From NCBI RefSeq assembly GCF_901709675.1, contig NC_051102.1, forward strand, positions 524,912 through 588,911: a stretch of 64,000 bases of DNA. The letters are read 5' to 3'. Position 1 is the stretch's first letter. Each line of letters begins with the position of its first letter. This document shows, in pieces, positions 23,257 through 35,096 of this stretch. The notes beneath the pieces are model-generated. The model saw only the letters and a list, made by a program, of their open reading frames with translations, was not told the origin of the DNA and ran no database searches. A program made the translations under genes and the position numbers. Origin of the DNA: Syngnathus acus. Its lineage: Eukaryota > Chordata > Actinopteri > Syngnathiformes > Syngnathidae.

Positions 23257-26200
23257 ATGGCTGATTCGGCTGAAGTCTTCTATGTCGGAGTGGATGTGGG
23301 CACTGCCAGTGTGAGGGCTGCTCTCGTGACCAGAGACGGTCATTTGAAGACCTCTGCTCAGGAGCCCATTACCATCTGGGAACCTCACAGTGACCATTAT
23401 GTACAGTCTTCTTCTGAGATTTGGGAGAAATGCTGCTCCGTTGTCAAGGTAGAAGCGAGGATTGCAATACGAGGATGACTAATAAAGAGGTGCGAAATAG
23501 ACTACATCAATTGTATGGAGGAAGAGTGGGATTCAATAATAGTGTTAATTCACGACGCAAAGGGGAACACGAGCAAGTGTGCCGAAATGAAATTAAAAGA
23601 AAATTGTGAAATAAATATAAAATAGTTAATTATAGGTTGAAATCACCCAAAATAATGAAATAAATACCTTGTAGTACAGGGGTGCCAAAGCTTTTTCAGC
23701 TCGCGAGCTACTTTTGAAATGACCAAGTCACAAAGATCTACCCACTAAAAAAAAATTTTTTTTTATAAATACATGTCATTGTGAAAAAAAAGTCCTACTC
23801 CCATTCCCTATGAAAGTGATACTTCTTACTATGGCCAGCTGCCCCACTCATTTTTATACCCTTTCTTAAGTTTAAGAGAAAAAACAGGGTTCTGACAATT
23901 GGAGGGAACTCGCGAGCTAGCGTGTTTGTGTTGTGTTGTTAGCGCCGTTGTTTGTACACGCGTCAAGTGCGAAAAAAAATAAAAACATTTTAATATCACG
24001 CGATCGACCAATAGTGGCTTGGCGATCGACCGGTCGATCGCGATCGACGTATTAGGGCACCCCTGTTGTAGATCAATAATGAAACATATAAATAGCGAAA
24101 TAAAGTCAAATAAAATAAATAATGAAATAAATTAATCATAATATTTTGATACTCTTGGTCATTCATCCAACTGACAATTTTGTCTGTTTTGATCAGAAAG
24201 TGACACGGGGTGTGAACAAGAAACAGGTGAGAGGGGTCGGTTTTGATGCTACCTGCTCCCTTGTGGTGTTGGACCAAAGCTTCCAGCCTGTAGCAGTTAA
24301 TCAGGATGGTAACGTTATTTCACCCCATCATGCGTCGAATGTCATGTCATCACCCATCCTAATATGGCAAGACAACAATAACAACCGCAGTGTGAGTCTT
24401 TCCTCGTTATCCAGGAAACAATCTGAGAAATGTGGTGATGTGGATGGACCATCGTGCTGCTGAGCAAGCTGCTCGTATCACAAGCGCAGGCCACAGCGTC
24501 CTAAGTAGGGTTGGAGGGGTCATGTCACCTGAGATGCAACCACCTAAATTACTCTGGCTCAAAGAGGTGAGCAGAAGTGCAATGATTTAGTTGAGTATTC
24601 TTTTGTGAAATTCTCTTTTCTCCCACACGTTCTTGATGCGCAGATTTCTTCATGCTTGTAATCGCACACTTGTGTTGTGCCTTTTAACAATATTTGTCTT
24701 CCCACTTCTGCAGAACCTATGGGAAAATTGCTGGAACAAAGCTGCTCACTTTTTTGACCTGTCAGACTTTCTTTCATGGAAGGCCACTGGCTCATTGACC
24801 AGGTTTGTATATACACAGATATAATTATGATGGAATTGATTTATGTAATAAGCCTTTATTAATCCTGTGCTGGGGAAATTCTAGTTTTATGGAAAAGCTG
24901 CAGATGCTATTTCTACTTTCTTTTTGGTTTAACAGATCCCTTTGTACTCTGGTATGTAAATGGACATATTGTCCCCCTGAGGGTTGGGATGTGAGTTTTT
25001 GGACTTCAATAGGATTGGAGGATCTGACTCAAAACAACTTTTCCAAAATAGGTACATTAAAAAAAGTATAATATCAACAATAAAACTGTCCAGTTTTTTT
25101 ATTTATTTGAAGTTAGTTTGATTTCTAGTTAAATAATTGATTGTTTGTCTTCCAGGCAGCATGACGTGTTCTCCCGGTAGTCCTCTTGGGGATGGGCTGA
25201 CTCAGGGGGCAGCAGCAGATTTGGGTCTAGATCCAGGAACTGCTGTGGGGGCTTCGCTTCTTGACGCTCATGCTGGTGGCCTTGGTATCTCATGCTGAAC
25301 ACATTTTTTTCTGCTTGTTGTTTTTCTACAACTGTAATAATAATAATAATAATAATCCATCCATCCATTTTCTGAACCGCTTAGAATAAACTTTATTTGT
25401 ATAGCACCTTTCATACAAGAAATGCAGCTCAAAGCGCTTTACAACAATGAAAGAAAAACATGAATACATAAAAACAAAACATTAATGTATGCATACACAA
25501 TTAATAAAGTGAGTTTAAAATAGGAGCACGCTTTAATAAAATAAAGAATATATCTTTAAGAAAAGGTAAAAAATAAAATAAAGATAAAGATAAAATTAGG
25601 CTTAAAATGAAATTTACAAAACGTAATTAGTTAAATGCTCGGGTAAAGAAATGAGTTTTAAGTTTTGTTTTGAAAATATCTAGCGACCTGGCCTCCCTGA
25701 TACCTATTGGCAGTGTGTTCCATAGTTTGGGGGCGTAATTAACAAAGGCTGCATCACCGATCTTCTTTCTGCTGTTGCTGGGAGCCTCCAATAAACCAGC
25801 AGCAGATGATCGCAGGGTTCTTGGAGGTATATAGCTAACAAGAGAGTTTGCAATGTAGCTTGGTCCCTGCCCGTTGAGGGCTTTGTATAGAAGGAGAAGG
25901 ACTTTAAAATCAATTTTAGACCAAAACAATAACGCGACACCTAACGATTTTGTGACATATGGATCGTTGTTCTATGATGAGTCACTGGCTTTGTTTCTCC
26001 AGGTATGATTGGAGCAGACGTAAAAGGCTTTCGACTGCCATGTGAGAACCAGCCGATCACCACGCGCATGGCCATGATCTGCGGGACATCATCTTGTCAC
26101 ATGGCGGTGAGTCCGTGTTACTCCGTTGATGTCGTTTCTTTTAAACCTTTCATTTTTATGTTTATTTTTGACATTTTTTACTTTCACCAGATCAGTGAGC

Positions 26201-27976
26201 AGCCGTTGTTTGTGCCAGGAGTGTGGGGTCCCTACTTGTCTGCCATGGTACCGGACTTGTGGCTTAACGAGGGAGGACAGAGTGTCGCGGGACGTCTGGT
26301 CAGTCTATTCTGCTGTGTCGCTCCTTGAATGTCCTTGAATTAGTCATTCATTGAGCCCAGCAGATAAATTCCACTGCAATGTATCCTGTCCGACAAAATC
26401 CGATAGTAGATAAGGTTAAACACTATTTTACTCATAATTGGATGTTAGCTAGGTGTTTTTTTTTTGTTTTTTTTTTAAACAGAAAATCATGCATCCAATG
26501 TTTGCATTTCTTATTGTCATCATGTGACGTTCTCTTTACACAAACTTTCTCCTCCAGATTGACCACATGGTGAACGGTCATGTCGCTTACACGCAGCTCC
26601 AGGAAAAGGTGCGGCAGAGGTTAGTCGATGATTTGAGGATTTGGCTCTTCAAAAATATCTGAAACACGTTAGCCAACACATGATAATATGATAATGAAGC
26701 AAGACGAAAGCAACTCCTACCATGATCCCAAATGAATTTTTGGGATATTTTTCTTTTTCTCAGTTGTTATACCTCAGGTGGCGGCATCTACAGCTATCTG
26801 AACAGCCACCTACGTCTAATGGCTTCATCGTGTTCAGCCGTTGACTTGCTGGGCTCGAGTCTTCACGTGTGGCCAGACTTTCACGGGAACAGGTCACCAT
26901 TGGCTGACCCCACCCTAAGGGGCATGGTGAGTCCAAATTTTTTTGGGCCTTACTCGTGAAATGCACACAAGCCATTGCAAAGCCAGAAAGAATTGGAATT
27001 CAGTCTGATCTTCATCACCAAAGCAACTAGCAGTTTGGAACAGATTGTGTTCAACCTTAGAGGCTCCACGACTGTTTAATTGTGTGTAATGGAGTGATGA
27101 CCCTTTTACAGGTGGTGGGATTGTCTCTTTCTCAAACTCTGGATGATTTGGCTTTACTCTACTTGGTGACCATACAAGCTCTGGCGGTCAGTCCACTGCT
27201 TTTTTTGTTTGTTTCACATGACCGACGCTGAGACTTTCGCTTACCATTTGACGAGTAACGATTTTTTTTATGTACTTCCTTGTTTTCGCACTGTATCCTT
27301 TTCTATTTTCAGCTTGGTACTCTGCATATACTGGAGGCCATGAAAGAAGCTGGCCATGACATTAAGACCATTTTTTTATGTGGAGGATTGAGCAAGAACA
27401 GCTTGTTTGTGCAGACTCATGCCAACGCAACAGGTACAAAGTGCAAACAAGAGACCATGACATGGTTTTGTATTTGGAAACAGCAACTATTTGTATCACA
27501 AAATAAATGTGCACAGCACTCTAAAAGTATTGAGACGGTTCCTTTAGTTTTGCTCTCGTCCTCATAGTCAGTTTAAAAATTGAAACTGAGCAACGCTGTG
27601 TGTTGTTCCAATAATCAATATAGCAAGATAAAACAAAATAAAACTTGCTCAAATGACAAACTGGAAGAATTGTAACAAAATGTGTTGTCGTCAGAGTTTA
27701 TCAGATCCAGGTCGCTTGTCTCATATTTGTCTTTGGATGTGTAATCTAAATGTTTTCAGTCCACAGCAAATATGGACTTGAGCATGATTTCCTGCTAAAT
27801 TTTCATGGTACTAAATACTGTTATTTAAATAATTTGGCCACTTTAAGGGTTGCCTGTGGTGTTGCCTGAACAGACCGAGGCTGTATTGGTAGGAACAGCA
27901 ATTCTTGGAGCGTGTGCATCCCATGACCATGGCACTATACAGGTGGAACACACGCATGCACGCACGCACACATACA

Positions 27977-28024
<48 letters not shown>

Positions 28025-29014
28025 CTCACTCACTCACTCACTCACTCACTCACTCACTCACTCACTCACTCACTCACTCACTCACTCACTCACTCACTCA
28101 CTCACTCACTCACTCACTCACTCTCTGAAGCGCTGATTCGTCACTTCATTACCACTACCCAAAACACAAATATTATAGCACATCAGGGACGTGCGGTCAG
28201 AGGAGGCAAGGGAGGCGTACCCTTTTTCCTTTTAATTTCAATAATTTTGAATCATTTTGAACCAAACGTCAGGGCCTCCACAGTCGTGAACCTCACCGCA
28301 CGTCACTGTAGCACATTGCATTATTTCACTTTTTACCCCCACAGAAGAAAGTCAGATTTCTGCACAGTGTGCTTATGACCCAAGATGCTGACTAATCTTT
28401 TTGCCCGGTCAAATTATCATCCCTGTGATCTTCCAGCAACAGATCTCATACCACCAGAGAATGATGAGCCTTTAAGCCAGATACACTAAAAATAAGACAT
28501 TATTATTTGGACTAGGCTGCACCTGTCAAGCCCCTCTTCCAAAGGCGAGTGCAGCAGACAGTTGTTGCGTCTGATCTGCCCGCCGGATTGTGCAGCTTTA
28601 GAGTGCAGGGAGGCCGTGCCCGTGCTCTGCATAAGTCACGAGAGAGGCTGTGCACCGCTTAAGCACTGTAGCCCGATTCTTTCTCCAACTGGCTCATGTT
28701 TGGGCCTGAAAGTGCATAACATGATTTGTTGTTCATTATTACTTTAGGAGGCGATGGTGAAAATGGCTAAAGTGGGAAAAGTTGTTGAGCCTGATCACAG
28801 CCTTCAGAGGTAAGGTGAAACTTGGACATCATGATTTTCTTCCTTATTAGTCAGTTAAGTGATCCAACAAATATGAAATAATTCCAACCATCAAACATGG
28901 AATAAATATCATCTCTTTTGCAGATTTTACCAAAGAAAGTACCAAGTGTTCCGGTGCCTTGTTGCCCACCAGAGGGAGTACCAAGCCCTCATGAACACTT
29001 TTGGGACAGAGTGA
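23257..29014 (+). CDS. fggy: FGGY carbohydrate kinase domain-containing protein
   Basis: Fifteen exons: 23257-23448, 24197-24308, 24415-24566, 24714-24802, 24936-25051, 25156-25284, 26003-26106, 26191-26298, 26558-26619, 26764-26926, 27112-27186, 27313-27433, 27848-27942, 28748-28809, 28924-29014. They total 1671 b, 556 residues, close to the human protein (551). The N-terminal ATPase motif is [60 protein letters not shown] and the C-terminal adenosine motif CGGLSKN follow in order. Family members phosphorylate sugars; mammalian FGGY has been linked to D-ribulose. The start is the ATG before ADSAEVFY; the frame is open upstream but without a better start. Introns host a hAT, a truncated LINE, a MITE and a 170-b microsatellite. 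Confidence 0.95.
23677..24065. mobile_element. hAT-type element in fggy intron 1
   Basis: Ends caggggtgccaaagct and ttagggcacccctg. The flanking 8-mers ttgtagta and ttgtagat match at six of eight. The interior has tcgcgagcta and gatcgatcg-rich palindromes. No transposase. Confidence 0.75.
25326..25945 (-). mobile_element. 5'-truncated L2-type LINE in fggy intron 6, preceded by (taa)n
   Basis: On the minus strand, [30 protein letters not shown] through [15 protein letters not shown] to [10 protein letters not shown] is the conserved C-terminus of L2-clade ORF2. A 3' tail (aaagcgctttacaac, gtatagcaccttt in plus reading) follows, ending in a (taa)n / (catc)n microsatellite at 25335-25370. Compare the same motif near 61.8 kb. 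Confidence 0.85.
27950..28123. repeat. Compound microsatellite (acgc)n-(actc)n, about 170 b
   Basis: Near-perfect acgc units run to about 28023 and switch to actc units up to 28122. It starts eight bases downstream of the fggy exon 13 donor. Confidence 0.95.
28184..28308. mobile_element. 125-b hAT MITE in fggy intron 13
   Basis: Ends cagggacgtgcggt and accgcacgtcactg with a perfect 8-bp duplication tagcacat at 28176-28183 and 28309-28316. Confidence 0.92.
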
Positions 29015-29172
29015 AACGCACTGTAATTGGGAGCAGAAGCAATTGTCTTGAAAAAAAGAAAAATGTCTCACTCAACCAGTCCACAGCAAAACAATTTCAG
29101 GTCCCTGTCACCCCCTAAAAAACATCTTGTTAGGATACAAGGTGATAAAATATACCTTGTATATTACTTTAG

Positions 29173-29226
29173 GAGGCAATGGTGAAGATGGCTAAAGCGG
29201 GAAAAGTTGTTGAGCCTGATCACAGG
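29173..29226 (+). pseudogene. Copy of fggy exon 14 downstream of the stop codon; possible alternative last exon
   Basis: The stretch repeats exon 14 (28748-28801) with few changes (gaggcaatggtgaagatggc against gaggcgatggtgaaaatggc). It also repeats the intron before it (attactttag, a usable acceptor). It lacks the exon's last bases and its donor. Read in phase from exon 13 it runs [17 protein letters not shown] and then RLFFMIFQ to a stop at 29248-29250 that overlaps an AATAAA. It is either a dead partial duplication or an alternative terminal exon. Confidence 0.8.
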
Positions 29227-29245
29227 CTTTTTTTCATGATATTTC

Positions 29246-29251
29246 AATAAA
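29246..29251 (+). terminator. Candidate fggy poly(A) signal
   Basis: AATAAA 232 b after the main stop codon, immediately after the exon 14 copy. Confidence 0.5.
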
Positions 29252-29836
29252 GTTGAGCTGACCTACTTTTCTATGTTTCGTTGTTGTTTGTTTGTTTGTT
29301 TGTTTTGTTTTAAATAGAGCTGTTTTATCAAATGTGATTTACAAAATTATTGAAAAATTACCATTATTGTTTGTAGAAATGCAGGCATACTATTTATTTA
29401 CAGATGAGCTACTATCATCTCCAGGTTCATAGGTCAGATTCCTTGTCATTTTCTTTTGGGTTGTCTGTAAGGAGAGAAAAACTGGAATTGCGTTAAAAAA
29501 AAGACCTTGTCAGAATACGAAGTGATACATTGTTTTATTAATGTGCATGTGTAGGCAAATCCGGTGTCCTGCATGTTTTCTATGACTCCCTGTTGCAACA
29601 CATCTGATTGAAATGGTCATATACTGTAATGAACAAACTGCAGAAGCAGGATAGCAATCCTCCTACCTCCCTCGAGGACCGTGGATTTGCCTAACGGATG
29701 GGTGGATGGATGGATAGACTGTGTGTGGGATCATGTGACCACCGCGGTCTGTGTTGCGACTCAGCACATGTGACACATGCAGGTGCTGGTTGACGCATGG
29801 GGTGCTGCTTGATATCCGAGGACACCAAACGAAAAA
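29252..29836. other. Intergenic stretch fggy to the PLPP6-like gene
   Basis: No gene seen. (gttt)n at about 29285-29310, a short gatg repeat at 29697-29715 and probable 5' UTR of the next gene towards 29836. Confidence 0.5.
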
Positions 29837-32437
29837 ATGTCCTCAGCCGTGTCCAGACGGAATAGCTGCCGTGGAAGTCAATGTGGAACTCGATCATCAT
29901 CATCATCATTGGAATGTAGACGTCGGGCCTCCAATTGTTCCTACTTAGCAACAAGTGAGGAGCTTTCCGTCAGCTTGAGCCAACCGATAGTCACCATTAC
30001 GCTGCGCTTCTTTTTGGCCATCGACCTGTGGTTGTCCAAACGATTCGGTGTGTGCGCCTGTGAGGATTCATCCTGGGGTGGCATACGACCCCTAGTGAGG
30101 TTGGTGGAGTTCTCCGGGCATGTTATCCCCTGGCTCATCGGCACTCTCTACGCTCTCCTCTGTGGGCAAACTGTGCCCGAGCAGGAAATCATGCTCAATT
30201 TGGCCCTGGGTGAGTTTTTTTTGTTTTGTTTTTTGTAATACTATCATTTGCATAATTACGCACAATAGAGGTGGCAAACATTCCATGCTGTACTTATAGC
30301 GTGTGCAAATAACTACATTTAAAAAAGACTGATAAAAGTACAAGTATTTGTTCAACTCTATAAGTAGAAGTAAAAAAAAGTACATTTGGAAATGTACTTA
30401 ACTTGAATATAAAGAAATCTGCACACAAATGAACTTTCCTCTTGCATGATGCAAAAGTGTGCAGGTTTACATTTCCAAGATGTAGAAAAACACCAATCAC
30501 TAAATGTATTGTCAAAATACTTCACAGTTTAGTTGACTTTGCTGTGCCTGTGGAGTGTCAGCCTACAGCTCAGTGTGTGACAGGAAAAAGTCAGTCCAGT
30601 CATGGAAAATTGTTCTCTGAGCTGGCACCACTCGAGTCACTGAGTGATATGCACACAGCACAAGTGATGCTTTATTTGCATGTGTAGATTATTTTGGATG
30701 ACAGACAAAATCCACTGGTCGGCCTATTGTCCTGCGAAGAAATGCCAGAGCTATTCTGGGTATGCCATACTGGAGTGACTGTGTTTTGGAAATAACCATC
30801 CTCTTGTTTTACTCTTGGGAGGAAATCATTTTAAATCCGGTAGAAATGATTTGCATGCACACATTTAAGTTTGGCAAAGTCGTTTACATTTGACATTTAA
30901 TGGTATTTGACTTCAGCATATTTTTAATAATCACAATCTTAATTGTTTTAGGGAAAAAAATACATAAGACACAAACAAGGAATTTGAATTAGTATGACTG
31001 AATGTATAACAAACAAATCTCAATTACTATAAATACAAAAAAATTCAAATCTCTCTCTCGCTCTCTCTAGCTCCCTCTCCTTTCTCTCGAATATTAACAT
31101 CAATAATAATAATAATTATAATAATATATAATAATAATTATTATTATTATTGTAACAATAATAATACCGTAATTTTCCATGTAAAATACGCCCCCGTGCA
31201 TAATACGCACCCTAAAAATGGCATGTCGATGCTGGAAAAAAGCCTGTACCCATGTATAATACGCACCCAAATTTTGACTCTTAAGTCCGTAAACGTAAAA
31301 TTATTTCAGAAAAAAGATCATCTTCGGGAACAACCGGATGTTATTCTGCCGGTCAGTATCACTGCGGATGCGCTAGCAAACTCGATAGCGAAGAAATGTT
31401 TCGGATTTGTGTTGGGTACATTGTGACAGCAAACGAGCAGGTGATCGAGCAAGCGTCTGATACGAGAGCATTGTGTTCGTATGGAGCGTGTTTGAAGTGA
31501 ACAGCAGAGAAGAAAGGAACAAAGCAAAGTGTTGTGAAATAAAATGTGACCTGTAATACGCATTTAGGTAGAGAACTGAGCTCTCGCTCTTTATATAGCT
31601 GACGTGTCTTGCGCATCCGTTCTGCGCATCTGTAATGGCGGCCTCCGTATGATATCCGGTTTGCGATGGAGATTAAAAAACAAACAATATTTGACAATAA
31701 CACACCATCAAGGATTGCACCATCGCATCAAACGATGTGTCGTCAATTATGAATTTTACTGACTAAGTGTGTTGGGCAGGATGGCTGAATGCGATGCGCG
31801 ATTGACAACAAACAAGAAGAAAGGTGATTTCAAATTTTATTTCGAGGGAGATTTTCTTCAAAAATTGTTGTACTCATGCATAATGCGCACCCCAGATTTT
31901 AGGACAATAAATTAGTTAAAATTTGCGCATTATGCATGGTAAATCACGGTACTACATTTAATTTTGAATTCACTATACATTTCAGAAAAATTTCAAAGTG
32001 CCAAATTGGCCATTAAAATGCAATCTTTTTCCATCATCTCAGCACTCCTTTTAGATCTGCTTTTGGTCAGACTCGTCAAGACTGCGATCAGACGTCGAAG
32101 GCCATCCCAGAACCGCACAGACCTCTTCTCCACTTTCTTCATCGAGCGCTACTCCTTCCCCTCAGGCCACGCCACACGAGCGGCAATGTGCGCCCGCTTC
32201 CTGTTAGCCCAACTGGTCGACACTAACTCCATGCGAGTGTTAGTCTTGGGATGGGCCGGCCTGGTGAGCATGTCCCGACTGCTCCTGGCCCGCCACTATG
32301 TGACAGATGTGGGCTTTGGTTTGCTCATGGGTTACTGCCAGTATGACCTTGTGGAAAGGTTATGGGTGACTTGGGACTGCCTGCAGGATCTGCTGTTGAT
32401 GAGGCTGCAGGAAAGACTTAACAAGGTTTATGGGTGA
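29837..32437 (+). CDS. plpp6: PLPP6-like polyisoprenoid diphosphate / phospholipid phosphatase
   Basis: Two exons, 29837-30209 and 32043-32437, join in frame (LNLAL|ALLLD) to give 255 residues. The Ser/Arg-rich N-terminus is followed by membrane segments (RFFLAIDLWLS, HVIPWLIGTLYALL, LLLDLLLVRLV). All three motifs of the PAP2 superfamily are present: KTAIRRRRP, SFPSGHAT and SRLLLARHYVTD, including the catalytic histidines. The enzyme should be active in the ER or nuclear membrane; PLPP6 prefers presqualene and polyisoprenoid diphosphates. The intact motifs argue against PLPP7, which is catalytically dead. Human PLPP6 is, as I recall, a single-exon gene, so the intron here is a caution about orthology. 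The poly(A) signal is at 32466-32471. Confidence 0.82.
31167..31949. mobile_element. TA-flanked non-autonomous DNA transposon in the PLPP6-like intron
   Basis: Ends ccgtaattttccatg and catggtaaatcacgg with TA on both sides (31165-31166, 31950-31951). Subterminal motifs aatacgcaccc / gcgcattatgcatg are repeated. The CCGTA terminus recalls the elements at 7.8 and 63.4 kb. Upstream is a (taa)n microsatellite at about 31097-31165. Confidence 0.78.
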
Positions 32438-32912
32438 CTGTGGATGGCCAGTTGGACACATTAAAAATAAAGACCATTTGTCTTATGTGTTTGTTTTCTC
32501 TTTTTTAAGGCTCTTATTTGATCTCTTAGGTTGCAGGAGTGTATTTGGTTTAGTGTAATCTAACCACAGCAATTGAAGTAACTCAAAATTAGCAGTGATG
32601 ACACTGTGCATTTGTTTAAAAAATAAACGATATTTTGATTCAAAACGTGGGACACGATCTGTATTTTATTAGGAACTGTCCACACATTAATTACTGAAAT
32701 GGTTCATGTGTTCTTTACAATGTCTGCTAAAGTACATATCTTATTTACAATGGTAGTAGAAAAATTGTTTCCAGTTATACACTTGGCTGTAAGGATTTGT
32801 CATGGCAACAGAGACAAAGTGGCAAAGCGCAACAAAGGGAACGACATCCTAAGTGACGATTATGTTGTTGCCGTTGTTTTTGAAAATAATCCCACTCTCT
32901 CCACTGTCATCT
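32438..32912. other. Tail-to-tail interval, PLPP6-like and myoc 3' UTRs
   Basis: AATAAA at 32466-32471 (plus) and its complement at 32665-32670 (minus) would end the two convergent transcripts about 190 b apart. No other feature seen. Confidence 0.5.
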
Positions 32913-34962
32913 TCACTTACTAGCCCCACCCACTCGAATGTCATAGCTGACCATGTGGAAGTTGTCCCAGGCAAACAGCTTTCGCTGGGCGTGGTTGTAG
33001 TCCACCATGCTATTGTAACGATATTTATTTTTGAAGGGCACAGAGAGGTCGCGGCCCGTCTTGGTGGCCGTGTCGAACACATGGTTGATGGTGGTGTTAA
33101 CCGCTGTATAACTAGCCACCGTGTACAGACGAGCACACACCAGGAACGCGTTGGCCACAGTGTTCTTCCTGATTTTAGTCTCCCAGCTTCTCTTGACTTC
33201 CAGGTTCTCGGGGTCCAGCTGAGAAAGCACAATGGCGCCTTTTGCCTTGCTGGTGCTGTAGATGGCCCACAGACCTTGCTCATCTACCGCCAGGTCGATG
33301 TCAGTGTAGCCCCCCCACAAGTAAGGGTACTGGCCGTGGAAGCCGGCGTGAGGGAGATCCCGACGCGATACCAGGCTCTCTGAGGCCAGGTCGTAGCGGA
33401 TCAGGGTGCGGCTGAGTTTACGCTGGTAGTAGAGGGAGCCTCGGTATATCGTCGCTCCCGTACTCTCGACCGCTTCGGGCAGGAGTAGGATTTTCATGGG
33501 GGGGCCGTGGGTGAACTGCTTCATGTCTTCGTATACAAACAACTGACGCACATCTTTGCCCACTGTATCGATACGCCACACTGTCTTGTTGCTATACTGA
33601 GTTCCTTGAGGCTCGGGATCCTGCAGCCAAACTCCGTACTTCCCTGTAAAACCGTCAGCTTTCCTGTGTAACACAGGATCTTCCACAGAGAGCAACTCGC
33701 CGCAACCTAAAAACAAAATCACCAGGACCATGTTTCTTGATGCATGCTTTTCAAACATGCCAGCGCATTGACAAAAGCTTACTGGAACCATTTCGATCAG
33801 GAAGCAGGTGGGATGCTGGGACTTCTGACACTTCTGCCTTCATCTCTTGATAGGCATCATTTCTGAAATCATTTTCAAGATCTGTGGGGAAAAAAATTAT
33901 GGTCATCGTTATTGAAGTGGTGCATGTCAGGCACTGCCCTTGCATATGAATTTTGGCAGTATAGCCTTGGAAGAGGTACAAAGGGTCCAATTAGTCCTGT
34001 GGGTTACATAAGTGTATGTTGGACCTGGAGGGATGTAAATGGACTCCCTGTGTGTTCCTACGGCGCTGCTTTTCTATGTTGGACCTTTACAGCTTATGGC
34101 CCTTAAAGGTTCCATCGAGTCCAATAAATTGCCCCGTGGTTTGCTTCAAAGGCTTGGACACGGCTTCTCATTTATAGGTCAGCAAGTGTTTCCAAACATT
34201 TGGTACTGATTGGTCCTTGAGGGACACAACACACGATAGCTCGAGTAAGATGCAAGTAAAGCAGTGTGATGCATTTATTTATGTACACAGCAGGTTCCCT
34301 GTTACTTCCCGGTGGCATTCCTGAAAACAGAAACGTAAACAAGACATGCATGGCTGACAAAGTTGTAAATTAAGACTGTGTTGGAAATTCCAATCCCCTC
34401 ACTCAACTGGAGACTGCAATCTGACCTGTTGCCCCTTTCAAGATGTCATTTAAATGAAAAACAGTGTCATAGCATCGATTCAGGTTTTTGCTTTACCACT
34501 GGCAAGTCTGTGGTTGAGTTTTCTGCGAGTGTCTGCTGAGGTGTTTGTCTGCAGGCAGGGCTTCTGCCTGAGGCTCTCAGTCTCGTGGCTGAGTTCCGTC
34601 ACCCTCTTGTGGAGCTCCTGGATCTGCCTGCTCAGTTGATCTTTGTCCATTCTCAGTTGGTTTCTTTCACCTGTTATCTGGGAGAAAGTCTCTGGAAGGC
34701 CCACCTCAGCATCACTCCTGGTACCTGCTCCAGCTATCAGCCGGCTAACCAGAGCCTCAAGCAGGGTGAGCCGGGACAGGACTCCCTCCATCTCAGGTCT
34801 CCCGTTGTCCCCGGTGCAGCTGGTCTCCTGGGGGCTGGACACAGTAAAGGTGTACTGACAGCGTCCAGCAGCATCGTTGGAGTGGCGCAGGGACGCATGG
34901 TCTTCAGCCTGAACTTGGCTGGCCGAAATGAGGAACGACACAAGAGCCACTTGGAGCCACAT
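32913..34962 (-). CDS. myoc: Myocilin
   Basis: Three exons, 34962-34497, 33881-33783 and 33706-32913, total 1359 b, 452 residues. This three-exon layout is that of MYOC. A signal peptide (MWLQVALVSFLISASQVQA) leads into a coiled-coil/leucine-zipper stretch (LSRLTLLEALVSRL; QLSRQIQELHKRVTELSHETESL). The last exon is the whole olfactomedin domain from CGELLSVEDP to YDIRVGGASK. Residues for the buried calcium site are recognisable (GGYTDIDLAVDE, VANAFLV, NSMVDYN), as are the two cysteines expected to pair (CGEL and FLVCARL). Myocilin is a secreted glycoprotein of the trabecular meshwork and other eye tissues; human olfactomedin-domain mutants cause glaucoma. It is shorter than human (504), mainly before the olfactomedin domain. 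The dnm3 neighbour agrees with human 1q24. Confidence 0.96.
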
Positions 34963-35088
34963 TCTGCAAAGGAAAATGGAATTAACGGTCCTCTTTTTTT
35001 TTCACCCAGATATAAATACCTCAACTTTATGCTCCTTCAAGCTGTTGTCAGTGCAGATCTGTCTGAATAACAGCAGCTGAGACGGGGA

Positions 35089-35096
35089 TATTTATA
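35089..35096 (-). promoter_or_regulatory. TATA box of myoc
   Basis: TATAAATA on the minus strand, 127 b upstream of the myocilin start codon. An E-box CAGCTG lies at 35074-35079. The distance gives a short 5' UTR of about 95-100 b. Confidence 0.6.

Noticed and set aside
27850-28378. Open frames rich in His/Thr/Ala/Arg repeats
   Set aside because: Translations of the (acgc)n-(actc)n microsatellite in several frames.
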